Shown: positions 21,316 to 33,759, counted from the stretch's first letter. The stretch: 64,000 nt of DNA from Synchiropus splendidus (GCF_027744825.2 NC_071345.1:3545501-3609500); one strand, 5' to 3'. Translations and numbers: made by a program. The notes: generated by a model from the letters alone, not told the origin.

Positions 21316-21535
21316 GAACATCGATGAAATTATGGTTCCGCTAAAACATTTGAGTTGAGAGGAACTAACTAATACATTTGTTTCTGCCTCTGAAACAAGA
21401 CTGAAGTTCATTAACTTCCTCTACGGCCTTAATGGTATTCATTGTTACGTGACACCATACACGAAACACTAGATTAGAATTTCGTTTCTACATAACGAAT
21501 TGTTGATCAGACGTCAGTTTTTTTGTCCTCCTCAG

Positions 21536-21612
21536 GCCACCGTAGTTGGGAGAACTGCAACTGTACGACTCAAGGAGTTTAATGTGGAGTCACTTGCGTA
21601 TCATCGTTTAAG
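21536..21612 (+). other. Exon-like segment between good splice signals
   Basis: A pyrimidine-rich stretch TTTTTTTGTCCTCCTCAG precedes 77 bp that end AAG, then GTATGTCA. One frame is open through it, but the encoded peptide matches no family I know. It sits beyond the rragc poly(A) site and next to the foldback element. It may be an exon of a non-coding transcript or a chance pairing. Confidence 0.15.
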
Positions 21613-22129
21613 GTATGTCACGAAATGTCTATTTTATATGACAATAAGTTCATATCTAAAAGAAATGTCATGTTACCGGCCTTAATATTGGCTAGCGACA
21701 AGGACGACGTAGATTAAGTTACTTGGTGCAGCTACTACGAATGCATTTAAACAACCAGCAAGCTAACTGTAGGTGTCCGAATGTGTCGTACTTTTATCAT
21801 ACTTTTAGCTTAAGTCCCATACTACATATGCGCCCCCGCTGCAAACATATTGCAGTACACTTGATGACCACTAGGTATCAGTGTAGCATCGCTATTCATT
21901 CAACCGTTTCCTCCATGGATAACAAATAGTATTTATAGTTTATTTTAAATAAAGACCGCCTTGTTCTTTATTTAAATAATCTCTGTTATACTATAAATAA
22001 GTTACAGGCACTAGCCTTGCTTTTTTTCAAATGGTATTTATATGTTCTTCCAGTGAGTTTCGTAGGTCAGTGATGATGTGTTGTATTTAAACCCTGATTC
22101 CATTCATAATGTTATGGAATTAATACGCC

Positions 22130-22560
22130 ATACTGCTGCCTCACACGTGATGCATTCACTGCTTAAGCGAAAGCAGCCTCACAGCTGCTGTCATAACCCA
22201 TTAAGTGAGGGAAAAGCCAGGCGACTAAACACCACTTCCACGCAATTTCGGCGCAATAAAACACTGACAGCTTTTTTTATCCACTTCATTAAGCCAGTAA
22301 TTTCTTATAAAAATCTCCTGCATTAATCCCGCTGATGCTTCTCCTGCCGTTCCTTAAGCTCTGCTCCTACCAGCGCCGCCTGGCTTTGATGCTCACTCAA
22401 ATAGGCGCTAATTTGAGATGAATTATGCAGCCACATGTAGCCGAGCTCTGCCAGGGAATATAAAGCATGACACCCTGAAAGATGGAGAATTAAAGCGGAG
22501 AGGGGAGTCTCCGAGGGCTGGTGGCAGACACTCTTGGGCCAGAGGAAGATCTAGCACAGG
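22130..22560. promoter_or_regulatory. Candidate conserved non-coding element
   Basis: A block of complex, non-repetitive sequence in an AT-rich setting, with homeobox-like cores (GCATTAATCC, GGCGCTAATTTG, CATTAAGCCAG) and an E-box (CACGTGA). Such composition is typical of developmental enhancers. No coding potential is evident. Conservation cannot be checked from one sequence. Confidence 0.35.
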
Positions 22561-22869
22561 CGTGGAAAGGCACATAAAGGTCACGTTCGTGGCGTCACTC
22601 TGCTCTGCTCTGGTGTTCACACATGTTCACTTGGTAACAGATGGTAATACGCTTGGTTTATTGCTCTATTATAGGTGTAAGATCAGCATACTCTGGCTTC
22701 CTCCCACAGAGGAGGTTTAGTCTACTGGTAACTGTAATTTCTTCGACAGTGTGAGTGGCATGTACAGGTTTGTGCCTGTGATGGACTAACTGAGGTGCTG
22801 CCTCTAGCCCTGGGTAGCTGGGATAAGCGGCAGCTACTGGGAGTGAGAATATCTAGAACTTAAAGAATG

Positions 22870-25035
22870 AATGTTCAAAGGTGGAATTTAACAATTGGAT
22901 CCATAAAAACGTTTCAATAAATAAAAGAAATGAATGTGCTCAATGAAAACAAGCTAAACTCATGTTAAACATGGTCTTTGATGTGTCCTAATGGTGAAGG
23001 AGGTTGTTTTAGCAATGAGAAAAAAAAACAAAACTATTTATTAACCAGGAAATAAAGACGTATTGGCGAATCAGTTATGCCAATTTGTTTATTACAAATA
23101 TTGTAGATGATGCCACGAATAATAGAAAAAATATAAATATAAATATTATTAGTATCAGATGAAGAAAAATGACATACACTAACTGTTAGAGCAGGTCATA
23201 TAATGAGAGACTTAATACGGTGAATCAAAATACAAATGACACATTATAAGATCATGCAGGGCAACAAGTATTAGTGTGAAATAAATGTGTCATTATGAAA
23301 GCTGTAACTAAAGGCTTGCTCAACATATTGCTGAAAATAAATCAGAAAGTCAATATCATGAGTATATGGCATATTGAAAATTTACATCACCACGTTGTCC
23401 TATAATACATTACAATATTTGGTGAAATGTCTGTGAGGATTAGTTCAGAATGAGTGGAAACAGATGTGAAAGTCATCCAAAAGTCAGAATTCCATTAATA
23501 CATACTCATGCCATAAGAAAAGAAAAAACAATCACTAATATCCGAATGCTTGACAACACACTATGAAACCTCCGACTGAAGTTTTTGTGGGTAAAAGATG
23601 GTGCTGGTGTGTAGGATTGAACAGTAAGTCATATGGCTTGAGTTTGTGTCTTAGGTTCTTCAAAAAAAATAACGTGAAATAACGCTGATAAAAGACCAAA
23701 TTCATTTAAACTCACTGCTGAAAATACAATGTAAAATATAATTATCATGAAAAGCACAAACATTATGAAGCCACTAGATGATGCTGTTTTCCTCTTATAC
23801 TCAGTCTTCACTTTGAAAAAAAGCAAAAGTCGAACATCTGCTCCAGTTAGGAGAAGCAGAGAAACAAGTTAAATAATGGACAAAAGTAACATCTGTGAAA
23901 ATGTTATTGATCAAACGCGGCAGTGCCTCTTGCAGGTGGCGCATTCTTCGGCAGTGATGTCACGTCCTCCTGCCGTCATCATATTGCCATTATATCCTTA
24001 ATAAAACTCGGTCAGCCTCCGTGTTATCTCTCATCTGTACATTTTATTAACTTATGAGAGATGAGGCGAAAATGACTTTAGACGTCGCAGATACCCACAG
24101 AAGCAATACAGAGCTCATTTGTTGTATTGTGTGGCTGGTGTGTAATTATTCAGAAGAAAGTGGTAATACACGTGTTACACTGAGAGGAAGTGCATGAAGC
24201 GTTTTACGGTGAATACTGTGCCCTTCCAGCAAATATACTTAAGAAACTTGCCTTACTCACTTGGATGTCTGAGTAAATGTTCAGTGGAATTTGAACTAAA
24301 TGGAAAATAAGTTTTTGGAACAAACTAATGAAGGTTACACAACCATGAAGTTGTTCGCCCTCGCTGTGTTTTCATTCGTTATCAGATAAGATGAGTACAT
24401 TTCACTTTTTGTAATAATATCATTCCATATTGTTGTGAAAGAAAGCAACAAGGTGAGACCAAAAATAGCAGAACAGCAACACACCATTCTCGTATTAAAG
24501 GCAATGTCAAAAATAACGGAAGCAGAAAAGAGTTGTGACTGAATTTATGGGTGAGTTTTCCTGACAAAACAGGTTGTTTTAGCCCACAAAGAGTCTGAAC
24601 CCTCTCTGTCAAACACTAATGATTATAAAAACATTAAAAGAATGAATAAATGTTCCTTGAATAAAATAAAAATAAATGTCCCATACGGCTCTATCCAGGT
24701 TCTACAAGGTGTGGACCTGTGCCCCAGTGCCCCCTGTTGACCAGCCATTGAACTTCCAGTGGGGGACCGTAGTCTTTGGTTGGGATAATGAGGACTTTTT
24801 TTCGCTGTGTCCACAGAGTTGTTGATGGCGCTCTTTCCTATGTCCACCATTATTTAAGATCAGGCCAAATAATTTCAAATGGGCCCAGTTAAAAATGCAA
24901 ACTTTCGTGATGCTATAGTGCACTAACGCAAGGTTAATACGCCAAATCTGCCCCATCATGGACCGCAAGTACTAGTAACATAAATAGCTCTCCACAAAGA
25001 CAGAGGAGTCAGTAGCAAAACGGGATGTTTTTACA
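22870..25035. other. AT-rich intergenic stretch, nothing recognised
   Basis: Mostly AT-rich sequence of low complexity without exons. The short open frames (for example 23629-23826 and 24382-24968, minus) have no family resemblance. A small block around 23920-24070 is richer in GC. Confidence 0.3.
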
Positions 25036-25040
25036 CAAAC

Positions 25041-25236
25041 TACTGTGGGCTGGTGAGGCTTCATGAAACAGTGTCCTTATGTTCAGAGCCCACCAGATGG
25101 CACTGTTTGCTCTCAAATCATTGGCTTCAAACAACTACCTCAATGAAGCCTCACTTCATTTTTAAGCCAACGGCGCCACCGTCTGGGCGCAGAAAATGAG
25201 GACAGTGTTTCATGAAGCCTCATCACCCATCACAAC
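25041..25236. mobile_element. Short inverted-repeat element (MITE), copy 3
   Basis: Left end GTGGGCTGGTGAGGCTTCATGAAACAGTG pairs with the right end CAGTGTTTCATGAAGCCTCATCACCCATCAC in reverse. The body has CACCAGATGGCACTG and GGCGCCACC. It is the best-preserved pair of ends in the family; no coding capacity. Confidence 0.65.
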
Positions 25237-25639
25237 AAACCACAGAGATGCTATATGCTCAAATTGTCTTCAGGTGACGAGATATGACTGAAAATGAGAG
25301 TCTCTCTCTGGCTGTTTCGTGAAAAGGGATTTTGTTCTTATGAGGTGGCCCTCATTTGAATCTTCTGTTTGGGATGCCACTGGATCCTTCACACAGGCTC
25401 AGCTCAGCCCCCATTGAAATGACTTGTGTTTCTTATGTGGCACCATCTGAACGACTCACCTGTCGCTGCCTTTCCCGTCCAACTATACTTGAACCACATC
25501 TTTTGATTTCTTCGTCTTGTTTGCATCAAAGAAATCCCTGAACGACTCAGTCACCTTTACCTGCAGCGGTGCTCTGGGAGGTGCTGGTGAAGGACATGAA
25601 GTGTAACGTGACAATGGAGCGGGAGTTAGAGGAAGGGAC

Positions 25640-25850
25640 AGAAGCTGAGGGAAGGCCAGCAGCCGGCTAATGGGGACCAACAGCGAGCAGAGGCCGCGGA
25701 CCCGGTTGACAAAAAGCCACAGCGACGGATGCCATTATCTCAGCCTCACGCCGGAAAAAACTGTGGCGGGTGACACCGGCCGTGACGCTGACAGATGTGG
25801 ACTTCCTGTGAGGTTAATGAAACATGATAGAGAAGAAGTGGATTAGGGAG
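25640..25850. promoter_or_regulatory. Candidate conserved non-coding element
   Basis: GC-rich, complex block (GCAGCCGGCTAATGGGG, GATGCCATTATCTCAGCC, GGTGACACCGGCCGTGACG) flanked by plainer sequence. No exon signals. Proposed on composition alone. Confidence 0.25.
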
Positions 25851-25859
25851 GAGACTCTG

Positions 25860-27190
25860 TAACTTCTCTGAGCTCCAGTGCACCTCATGCCCACACTCAT
25901 GTATATAAATGGTCGCATGCAATTCGTGTGTGTGTTCCTGTGTGCAGCCAACATGTCTTGTTACAGCGAGACAGCTAGATCAGTCACCCATCACTCGCTT
26001 CAGATTCAGGGACATCGCCAAAAAATCCACACTGGGTCCCCGAAATTTCACTCTTGGTCTTAAATTATGCAGCGTTCACTTCATCCAAGGATGTTCTGGT
26101 CATTTGGAGAACCAAAAATGTGTCCGGGGGGGAGAGAGTGCGCGGGAGGATATGGCGATATGTTTAACAGGATTGGCGAGGAAAAGCAGAGAAGGGCTGT
26201 TAAGCAGCATTTTTTTTTTCCTCTGGTGAAGGATAAGAAATGTGAGCTTTAGCCAGTGTAGCGCGGTGACATGGGACAGTGATATTGACTGTGGCGGCGC
26301 GTGCTGACACTGGAGTGAGAGACCCTCCAGTCATTTGCCAGATTGAGTGAATACACGGATCAGAGTGTTGGGAGCTTAGAGGAGGACGGAAACAAGATGG
26401 GGAAATAGAGCGATAGTCAGGAAAACAAAACAGAAACACACACGTGGATGTCACGCTGAGAATCTGACACTGATGGCGCCAGACTAATCAGGCTACTCCT
26501 CTCATTATACTGTCATGAAAAGGAAGGAAGAAGCAGTGGTAGGATTTTGAATATGTTTCAGAGCTCAAGACTTTTTCCCGGCTGAAGAATCACGAAATGT
26601 TAAATGTGACCTTTTTGATCATGTAAAAATAAAGCGTAGTGGTATTGGCACGTCGCTGTTTGTTTATTCACAAATATCTTGCTGAATTTGTTCATAATTA
26701 CTGACAAGTCTGTACTTTAAACTTTGTACACAAATGTACATCACTTCATGAAACTGCCACTGCTTTTCTACATACAAGTCATCGTCAGCACCATCACTAT
26801 TTTCTGACACAATTTCCTCTCCTCTTGAATAAAAATGCATCAAATGTGACTTGCAAAGCGTTTGCTATTCATAACAAGCCTAGGGCCCATATGGCCTCTC
26901 GACTGCATTTACACAGCCTCCATGACGTCACACAATAATACTAATAATGTAGAAATGTTTTTGACAACTAATAGCTGTTTTTTTTTAACTTTTGACTACC
27001 AGTTTAAATCCAGCTATAACCCCAAATTTTAGATTGATTTCCTTTTTTACTGCATTATTTTCAGTCTGTCTTTTCAGTTTTTTTTGTTTGTTTGTTTTAT
27101 TGTTTTTGTTTGCTATTTTATTAGAATTAGTTATTAGAAAAATAAAAAATGCAGTTATTTTGGTGCGTGTTTACTTTTAGTAAACACGTT
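25860..27190. other. Intergenic, nothing recognised
   Basis: Overlapping short frames around 25878-26454 on both strands have no family match. GC-moderate sequence to about 26500, then T-rich sequence (27030-27190) leading into the tetranucleotide array. Confidence 0.3.
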
Positions 27191-27199
27191 AGTTAGTAA

Positions 27200-27201
27200 A
27201 G

Positions 27202-27283
<82 letters not shown>

Positions 27284-27404
27284 CCTATCTATCTATCTAG
27301 CTGTCTGTCTGTCTGTCTGTCTGTCTCTGTCTGTCCATCTATATATCTATCTATGTATCTGTCCGTCCGTCCGTCCGTCTGTCCGTCCATCCATCCATCC
27401 ATCC

Positions 27405-27441
<37 letters not shown>

Positions 27442-27490
27442 TCTAACTGTCTGTCTGTCTATCTATCTATCTATCTGTCTATCTATCTAA

Positions 27491-27573
<83 letters not shown>

Positions 27574-27682
27574 ACTGTCTGTCTATCTATCTATCTATCT
27601 GTCTGTCTGTCTGTCCATCTATATATCTATCTATCTATCCGTCCGTCCGTCCATCCATCCATCCATCCATCTATCTATCTAT
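27200..27682. repeat. Composite tetranucleotide array (CTAT, CTGT, CCGT, CCAT)
   Basis: About 480 bases of four-base words that switch in blocks between CTAT, CTGT, CCGT and CCAT. Block motifs such as CTAACTGTCTGTCTGT with CTAT runs recur, and the segment CCATCTATATATCTATCTAT appears twice (about 27334 and 27612), so larger units have duplicated as well as single words. Strong C+T strand bias. Confidence 0.95.
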
Positions 27683-27689
27683 GTTGTTA

Positions 27690-28024
27690 TACCTCTAGTT
27701 GTAAGTATTTTTAACATTGTTCCAGTCTTTCACAAGACGAGTGCATGGACAGCAAATTTGATATAGACTCTGTCATCTGTGAGACATTCTGGATGCATCT
27801 TTGAGTGACATTCTTCTTAGCAGAGATTCAATTGGGGGCTCCTCAAAAGTGTCATTTCCCTCATGAAGTGCTTTACGTTGACTCATGTTTGAGCTCAAAT
27901 CCCAATGATACAAACACATTAAAAAGTGATGAACATCAAATAAACAATTCAGACATTTGACAAAAAAAAAACCACCTCTACTAACCTTCCACTCACGTTC
28001 ATTCTGTCTTCTCCCAACAGTTTT
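27690..28024. other. Intergenic, nothing recognised
   Basis: Plain unique sequence between the tetranucleotide array and the next complex block. It ends with a pyrimidine-rich TTCTCCCAACAG, which resembles a splice acceptor but is not followed by a recognisable exon. Confidence 0.3.
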
Positions 28025-28310
28025 CCTTGCACTACTTGGACCCGCCTTCTGCAGCTGACGTGGAATCCTCCGAGGCCATTTTTGACAGCTATTACCGCTC
28101 TTTTGCTGATCGGCAGCAGAGGGCCTATTTATTGTTTTAATAGCAGCTACTTCAGTATTCTTGGGGCTGCCGCCGATCTCTTTAGGAACATTAAATCATG
28201 AAAAATAAAAACCCAGATCGCCAAAGGACACGGCCGGGCGGCAAAGAGGGAGCATAAAAAAGGACAACATTAATGGAGGGGCTAATAAACTCTAAGTGTC
28301 CCACAATGAT
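28025..28310. promoter_or_regulatory. Candidate conserved non-coding element
   Basis: Complex sequence with AT-rich homeodomain and SOX-like cores embedded in GC-containing context: GGCCTATTTATTG, GGAACATTAAATCATG, ACAACATTAATGG, GCTAATAAACTC. Looks like an enhancer rather than an exon; all frames have stops. Confidence 0.35.
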
Positions 28311-28319
28311 GTGAGGGAC

Positions 28320-30555
28320 TTTGGGCTGAAATATTAGGAGCTGCTTAAAGATGCAGGAGGAGATTTCTGTGTGTCGTCTAATGTTATTGACTCGGTGGGA
28401 ATCCCGGAGAAATATGTGATGGATGCTTTCATTTAATTTGGCTACACACCAAGACGCTGGGGGTCGAGGCTGCCATCAAAAACGTAAATGAGATTCCGGT
28501 GTGATCTTACATTAAAACTTTTAATTAGGTGTCTAAAATCAAATAAATTTAAGTAGCTGTGACTGACTGCAACAACCACTGAGTGGAGTTTAAATGGTTG
28601 AACTGAATTAAAATTCTCTCGATATCTGTGAAGTAACAACCTCCCGCCACTAGTGAGCAGTGTTTCAACATTAATAAAGGAAGAAAATGAGGCGTCCAAG
28701 CTCATGGAATAGTGATGGAGGATGAGTGTGCTATACTTTGACTTCTGGAAAGGGAACTTTTTCATTAGCTAAAAATATTCAATGCAGATTATCGGCTTCC
28801 CTCTGACCCGTCTGGCTTGGCGCTTCCTCGTGACTTGTTAGTCCAGGACAGGAGCGCAGCTACTGCAACCTTCCTCACATACACACGACTGACTAGCCGA
28901 GGACTCAGTGCTCAGGTCTAGATTGGAAATATGATGAGTGGTAATGCATTCAGAACCCGGGCCGAGGCCGGTCCTCTCCTACTCAGTGAGCCAGCAGTGA
29001 GAAACCCGGCTCCGATGTGGGGAGCAAGAAAAGCAGAGCACATTAGAGCGGCTGAGTAATGAGGACCACGGTTCTGCTGCTCACCCACACACAGGCCCGA
29101 GTGTGTGTGCGTGTCAGACTCCAACAGAGTGGTACCAGCACCGGTCCCTGCTGACGGTGATGCAGTGTGAAGTGCAGAACTGTTCAACACGGACTCCTGC
29201 TGCCCTCTTTTCTAATGACACCACAAGACACGCGCGCTCTGTGTCATGATCCTGACTGGACTTCTCTCCTTTCTTCCCAAACTCAGACAGTGGGGTTGTT
29301 CACCTTTTTTTTTATCCCTCTAATGTCCAATTTTCAATCCAGTAATTTGATATCACCAGTTTATAACTTATGACAGGCCACTGAAATGACCTAAACCCTG
29401 TGTGTCAAACTTGCAGCCTGTGGGCCAATTGAGGCTCACATGAAAATATTTCTGAGGCCTGATGCTACACAAGGTTTACAAGGTTTTGCCGTAGTATGGG
29501 CTTTTTGCCTTCATTCTGTGCCCTATATTTTTAAGAGTCACTGCAAACAAGCTATGATGGTGACCTTTGGGTGGCCTCGTTTGCACTGCAGGTAAAACAA
29601 TGATATGAAGTCATGAACTTCCTCTTTCTCCCCTGAGCTCTACGCCTTTATCACGGAGACTAGGTGCCCTTTTGGGTGACACATTCTTACTCTGAAATGT
29701 TTCCTTCCTCACTGCATTTGCTAATGCAGTGGCACACGTTAGAAAGACTAGCTAAAACCATACTTATGAGTTTAGGTTATAGCTTATGAGCTGAGCCATA
29801 GGATGCCGCTCTTTAGGGTTTGGATATGGTATGCGCCCGCCAAGCTAATACGGAACCATACACAGTCTAAGAAACCTTGCAAGTGAAGGAACCATCTGAG
29901 CTTATGACTGTTTGCCCTGCGTTCGGTTTATAATAGATAAAATATTTTGGTGAAAACAGCGTCTGTGGATGCCTGTGTCCTCACAGAAATGTATGTGACT
30001 ATCATAGAGTTACTCACAGGATGGTGGGCGTTCAACATTTCCTTAAAAAAAAAAAGTGTGACAGAAGGCTGACTGCATCCTGTTTTTGCGAGTGGGATTG
30101 CCGGTTTATGTAGGATGCTGGCACTGAGCAGTGGATGAGTTACATTATGAGAACAGAGGCGGGAATGGAAAATGAATATCTGGAAGTTTCTTTCACATTT
30201 TTGAAGCAGAGAGATGTTTACTCTATATATAAGAATATACCAACATGTTGGTAACATTATATATACTATGCCAATGATATATAAATAAGTGATGCACTAT
30301 TATTTATTTTTTTTAATAATGGTTAATAATGGATGGTTTTGACATAAAACTACGTTATTGAGGTATGAAATATCATAAAACAATATGACCCTTGCAGGAG
30401 CGTTTATGACACACAACAAACGCTGTTTTAATCGTCAATCGTGGAATATGCATTTTAAATATAAAGGAAATGACAGTCAAACGAAATACGTATGTAATCT
30501 AATCTAATATTTCCTACGATTATATTCGATGTTTATTTGTTTTGATGCATCTCTT
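28320..30555. other. Intergenic with one hAT-like repeat end
   Basis: The phrase GTGTGTCAAACTTGCAGCCTGTGGGCCAATTGAGGC (29398-29433) resembles hAT-derived repeat ends like that at 4636. Otherwise no exon or array was recognised. AT-rich from about 30230 to 30540. Confidence 0.3.
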
Positions 30556-30563
30556 TGCTCCAG

Positions 30564-30596
30564 TTACGTCAGACTTAGCTTACGTCAATTACGTAA
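30564..30596. promoter_or_regulatory. Cluster of three bZIP (CREB/ATF, C/EBP-type) sites
   Basis: TTACGTCA at 30564-30571 and 30580-30587 and TTACGTAA at 30589-30596 lie within 33 bases. The first two are CRE-like sites with a shared left half; the third is the palindromic PAR-bZIP/C-EBP-type site. The block that follows (to about 30670) is CpG-containing, with CCAATTAAG and GTTTACAAAC cores, suggesting a promoter or enhancer. Confidence 0.5.
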
Positions 30597-31106
30597 GATG
30601 CGCCAATTAAGTTCATCGCGATCCAGACGCAGCTGTTTACAAACTCCCCTTTGAGTAGCGCGTTTTCATCGGCTAAAAAGAATCAGGTGGTGAAATGAAC
30701 TGAGGTAAATTATCCCCTTTTTTATTTTTAAAGTATTGCCGGCGTGAGACTTCTTGAGATGGAGTCAGAGACATTTCGACGCTAATAACCGCTAGTTTCA
30801 CTCGTTGGTCTGTGCAAGAAGACTCCGAGACACCGGTTTCGTAACGTTGGTATTCGTTTTTAGATGAATAATGTGCGTCGTGTGAGCTATATTCTCTAAC
30901 AATAGTCACAACGTCGTCATACAGGAGGACATTTTTGTCATGTGGAAAACCATAAACTTATTTTGCTGCAGGTGTTAGTTCAAGAGTGATTGTATCAAAG
31001 CCACAGTACTATATTTCATTCTGTCTACACGCTCACACTCAAAGGTAATGTTCATGTAAAGTATTTGATTGCTGTCACAGTCACCTTCTATTCTTTTCTT
31101 TTTCAG

Positions 31107-31226
31107 ATCTAACTGACAATGAAGTCACAGAAGGAGTTAATTGAATTCCACAAGGACTGAGGAGGAGATTCTGTGTGTTGCCTTCGTTACACTTGTTTCT
31201 GCTGCCCGTTCTCCTCATCTCTGAAA
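31107..31226 (+). ncRNA. Possible exon of an unannotated, probably non-coding transcript
   Basis: A 120-base segment follows a strong acceptor (CTTCTATTCTTTTCTTTTTCAG) and ends before a strong donor (CTGAAA|GTAAGTGC). The only ATG-led frame inside is 13 codons (MKSQKELIEFHKD) to a TGA, so coding use is unlikely. It lies about 0.5 kb downstream of the bZIP site cluster, which could be its promoter. No partner exon was located with confidence. Confidence 0.25.
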
Positions 31227-31239
31227 GTAAGTGCCTTAT

Positions 31240-32600
31240 ATTTCGGCAGAAACTGACTTTATATGATGTTGGTAGCTCATATGCTCTGAAACTGTTTTTT
31301 TTGTCATAGGGCCCTTTCTGAATCTGTTTCCTTGTTAGCAAGTTTCATAAAATGTCTGTTCAAGTTAACAGTTGCAACTTCTAAATAGCAGTTAATGGAA
31401 TGTAAAATAAGATGTCATGCAGCTAAACCAGTCGGCCTCTGCCACTATGTGTCCAAATATAGCACGTGGGTGACCCCAACAGGCTGTCCCTCTTAGTCCA
31501 ATGTGACATGGTTAGAAAACGCTGGATAAGTACGTTTCTAAAGATACAATATGAGATGGATTGCTTTTTAATCCCACATCGCAGAAGCAAGTCCTCTGAT
31601 GTATTTGCAGTTTTGGTGAGAAGTTCTCATGGCTTCAATGTTACTTGTCCCTGAAAGTCGTTCCAAGTCTTTTAGCTATTCTTACAGTTGCATGGGTGTG
31701 ATTCACATTAGTGGGGATGACTTGTTTCAAGTTGACTTTGTGTCACCTCTCTGGTGCTTTTCGTCTTTTTATAAATGTGCCATTTATTGTGCTTCAACTG
31801 GTTTGCATTAGAACTCTTCAGTCGATTAAAATGTTTTTCAACTGCAAGTAAAGTACCTTCCTATCAGTTATCCAAATGACCTTAACCACATGCTAAAAAT
31901 GAATAAAATGACCTTTGATGTGTGATAAGATCCACGTCCCAGCCTAAACAAAGTGTTGCCTCTGGTGGAAACAGTACATAGGGTGCCAGAATTGTTAGAT
32001 TCCCAAGGAAAAAAGGCCTTAAAATAGCTTTCAAATATGTCAAAGTTACGGTATTTAGGCGAACGTAAAGTGCAATTTAATAATCTAGAGTGGAACTTAG
32101 GAAGTTATATCGCTCGGCATTAAAGAAATGGAGATGGTTTCTGGGGTGAGGTAAGTCTGTGTCACTTTGCTCCACCTGCTGCTCTTGCCCTTGGATAAAC
32201 GGAGAAAATCAGTCATAGAAATTTCAGTTTTACCTTTATGTTTTGAAGCAACAGCAATTAAGTATAAAACACAGGTCACTTTCTTTATGGCAACCTTAAT
32301 GGAACTTCAGGTCAAGACAGTGGATCCTCTGCACTTGCAGATCCTCCTGCTAGAGCATGGCGTTACTAAGAAGTGCATTTCACTGTGTGCTCCTTCCTAC
32401 CGCCTCAGAGTCCAGCTCACCATCTCCTCCGGAACCTGTGTTTGTGAGGGCATTTTCATTGCAAAGAAAACGTGAATCACACTTCTACACAAACATGCAG
32501 GTTTAGACACACACTCTCATCTGGAGACACACACAGCAGGAACACAGCATGCAGCTCCTGGGTGTTTTGCAGGTTGGATTCACACCGGTGCTTTCTCTGA
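31240..32600. other. Intergenic, nothing recognised
   Basis: No repeat array or known exon. Open frames in the region (for example 32167-32475) are short and unmatched. Confidence 0.3.
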
Positions 32601-32619
32601 CTGCACTATTGTTATTTAA

Positions 32620-33075
32620 ATGTGGAGGCCGATCAGCAGCAAGCATTAATGGCATCCTCAGCAGTGCGGATGCAGCACAAGTCACCCACTTTAATTCACA
32701 CTCGGAGACACAAGCCTCCGAGATGCACCTTGAGGGTCATATGAATAACAAATACTTGTGCCGTCTGCAGTACCACGCAGTGTTTCGAGCAATTTCGACA
32801 CATTAGTCAGCAGTTCTTTGATCGGCTCGTGCCACATTAGCGCCGCTTTGTCTCGCGCGGATTGTTTCTCAAGCTAAACTTTTTGTCACTGCCGATTTGA
32901 CTGGATGCAGCCGAAGTTGCAGGAGTGGATGGCTGCAGCAATGTTTTGGTCTGTCAAGAACAATCTGGGCTGAGATGGGATACCTGTTGTGATGGTCGTG
33001 GTGAAGACCTCCCCCACTCACCCTGCCGCTGCTGGATCAAATGAGATTAGACAGGCACCCCTGGCCATTAGCGCT
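32620..33075. promoter_or_regulatory. Candidate conserved non-coding element
   Basis: Complex block with repeated ATTA-type cores: GCAAGCATTAATGGC, CACTTTAATTCAC, CACATTAGCGCCGC, GAGATTAGACAGG, GGCCATTAGCGC. CpG words are common (GCGCCGC, CGCGCGG). No exon signals. Confidence 0.35.
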
Positions 33076-33384
33076 TGATCCTTACCTGCTTTGTATCACT
33101 CTAAAAACACGCTCTTGAAGAAGGTGGAGATGCTGCCTCTCGGTGACTCTGGATGTTGTTGCACAGAATAGTTGGAGATAGTTTTCGTGTGATGTTAATC
33201 TTTTGGCCACCATCTTGATGTTTTCTCTCACAGCTAAACCAAAGACCTCAGATGTTTGCTGTGTGTACTTTGAAGCCAAACTCACCGCAGATACATTGTG
33301 TTCCAGCGTTGAGGCTTGCGGCTACTATACGGCTATGTTCCAAAGGTAAAGAAACTTTGTAAAACGATTGCATGTCCCTTAGTG

Positions 33385-33480
33385 ATGGGCGATAACTTAT
33401 CGTACACGATATACAGCCAAACACAATCTCCACGATGACAATTCTGCATCTCAAGATAAATTCAATAAACACGCGGCTCA
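33385..33480. repeat. Possible DNA-transposon end (GTGATGGGCGATAA-type)
   Basis: The phrase AGTGATGGGCGATAACTTATCG then ACACGATAT resembles the terminal region of a vertebrate hAT-type element. A matching far end near 34260-34285 (GTGTTATCGTGAAAAC) is weak. Confidence 0.25.
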
Positions 33481-33759
33481 CTCAACGCATTGGACTCGGA
33501 CACCCGAACATGACCAGACTGCGACGACGCACCTCCAGCTCTGTGACATTTGACTGCCGACATCGGCGTGTGACAGTTGAGGAGAGTGTGGTGGACTTTG
33601 GTTTACGATTGTAGTTTTAAACTTATTTTTAATGCAGTGAACCTTTGATAATTACACTGGTCAATTCAGAGTCAACTCAAGGATCTGTGTTTATTATTAG
33701 ATGGAGTGGTCCTCATAGGTTCTCTGACGCAGTCGTCTTTTTACCATCCAATATATTGG

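Noticed and set aside
30705..31106. First exon/intron pair for the putative transcript (donors at 30705 and 31045)
   Set aside because: Donor-like GTs exist, but the nearest would give a 62-bp intron and none is clearly best, so no gene model is offered.
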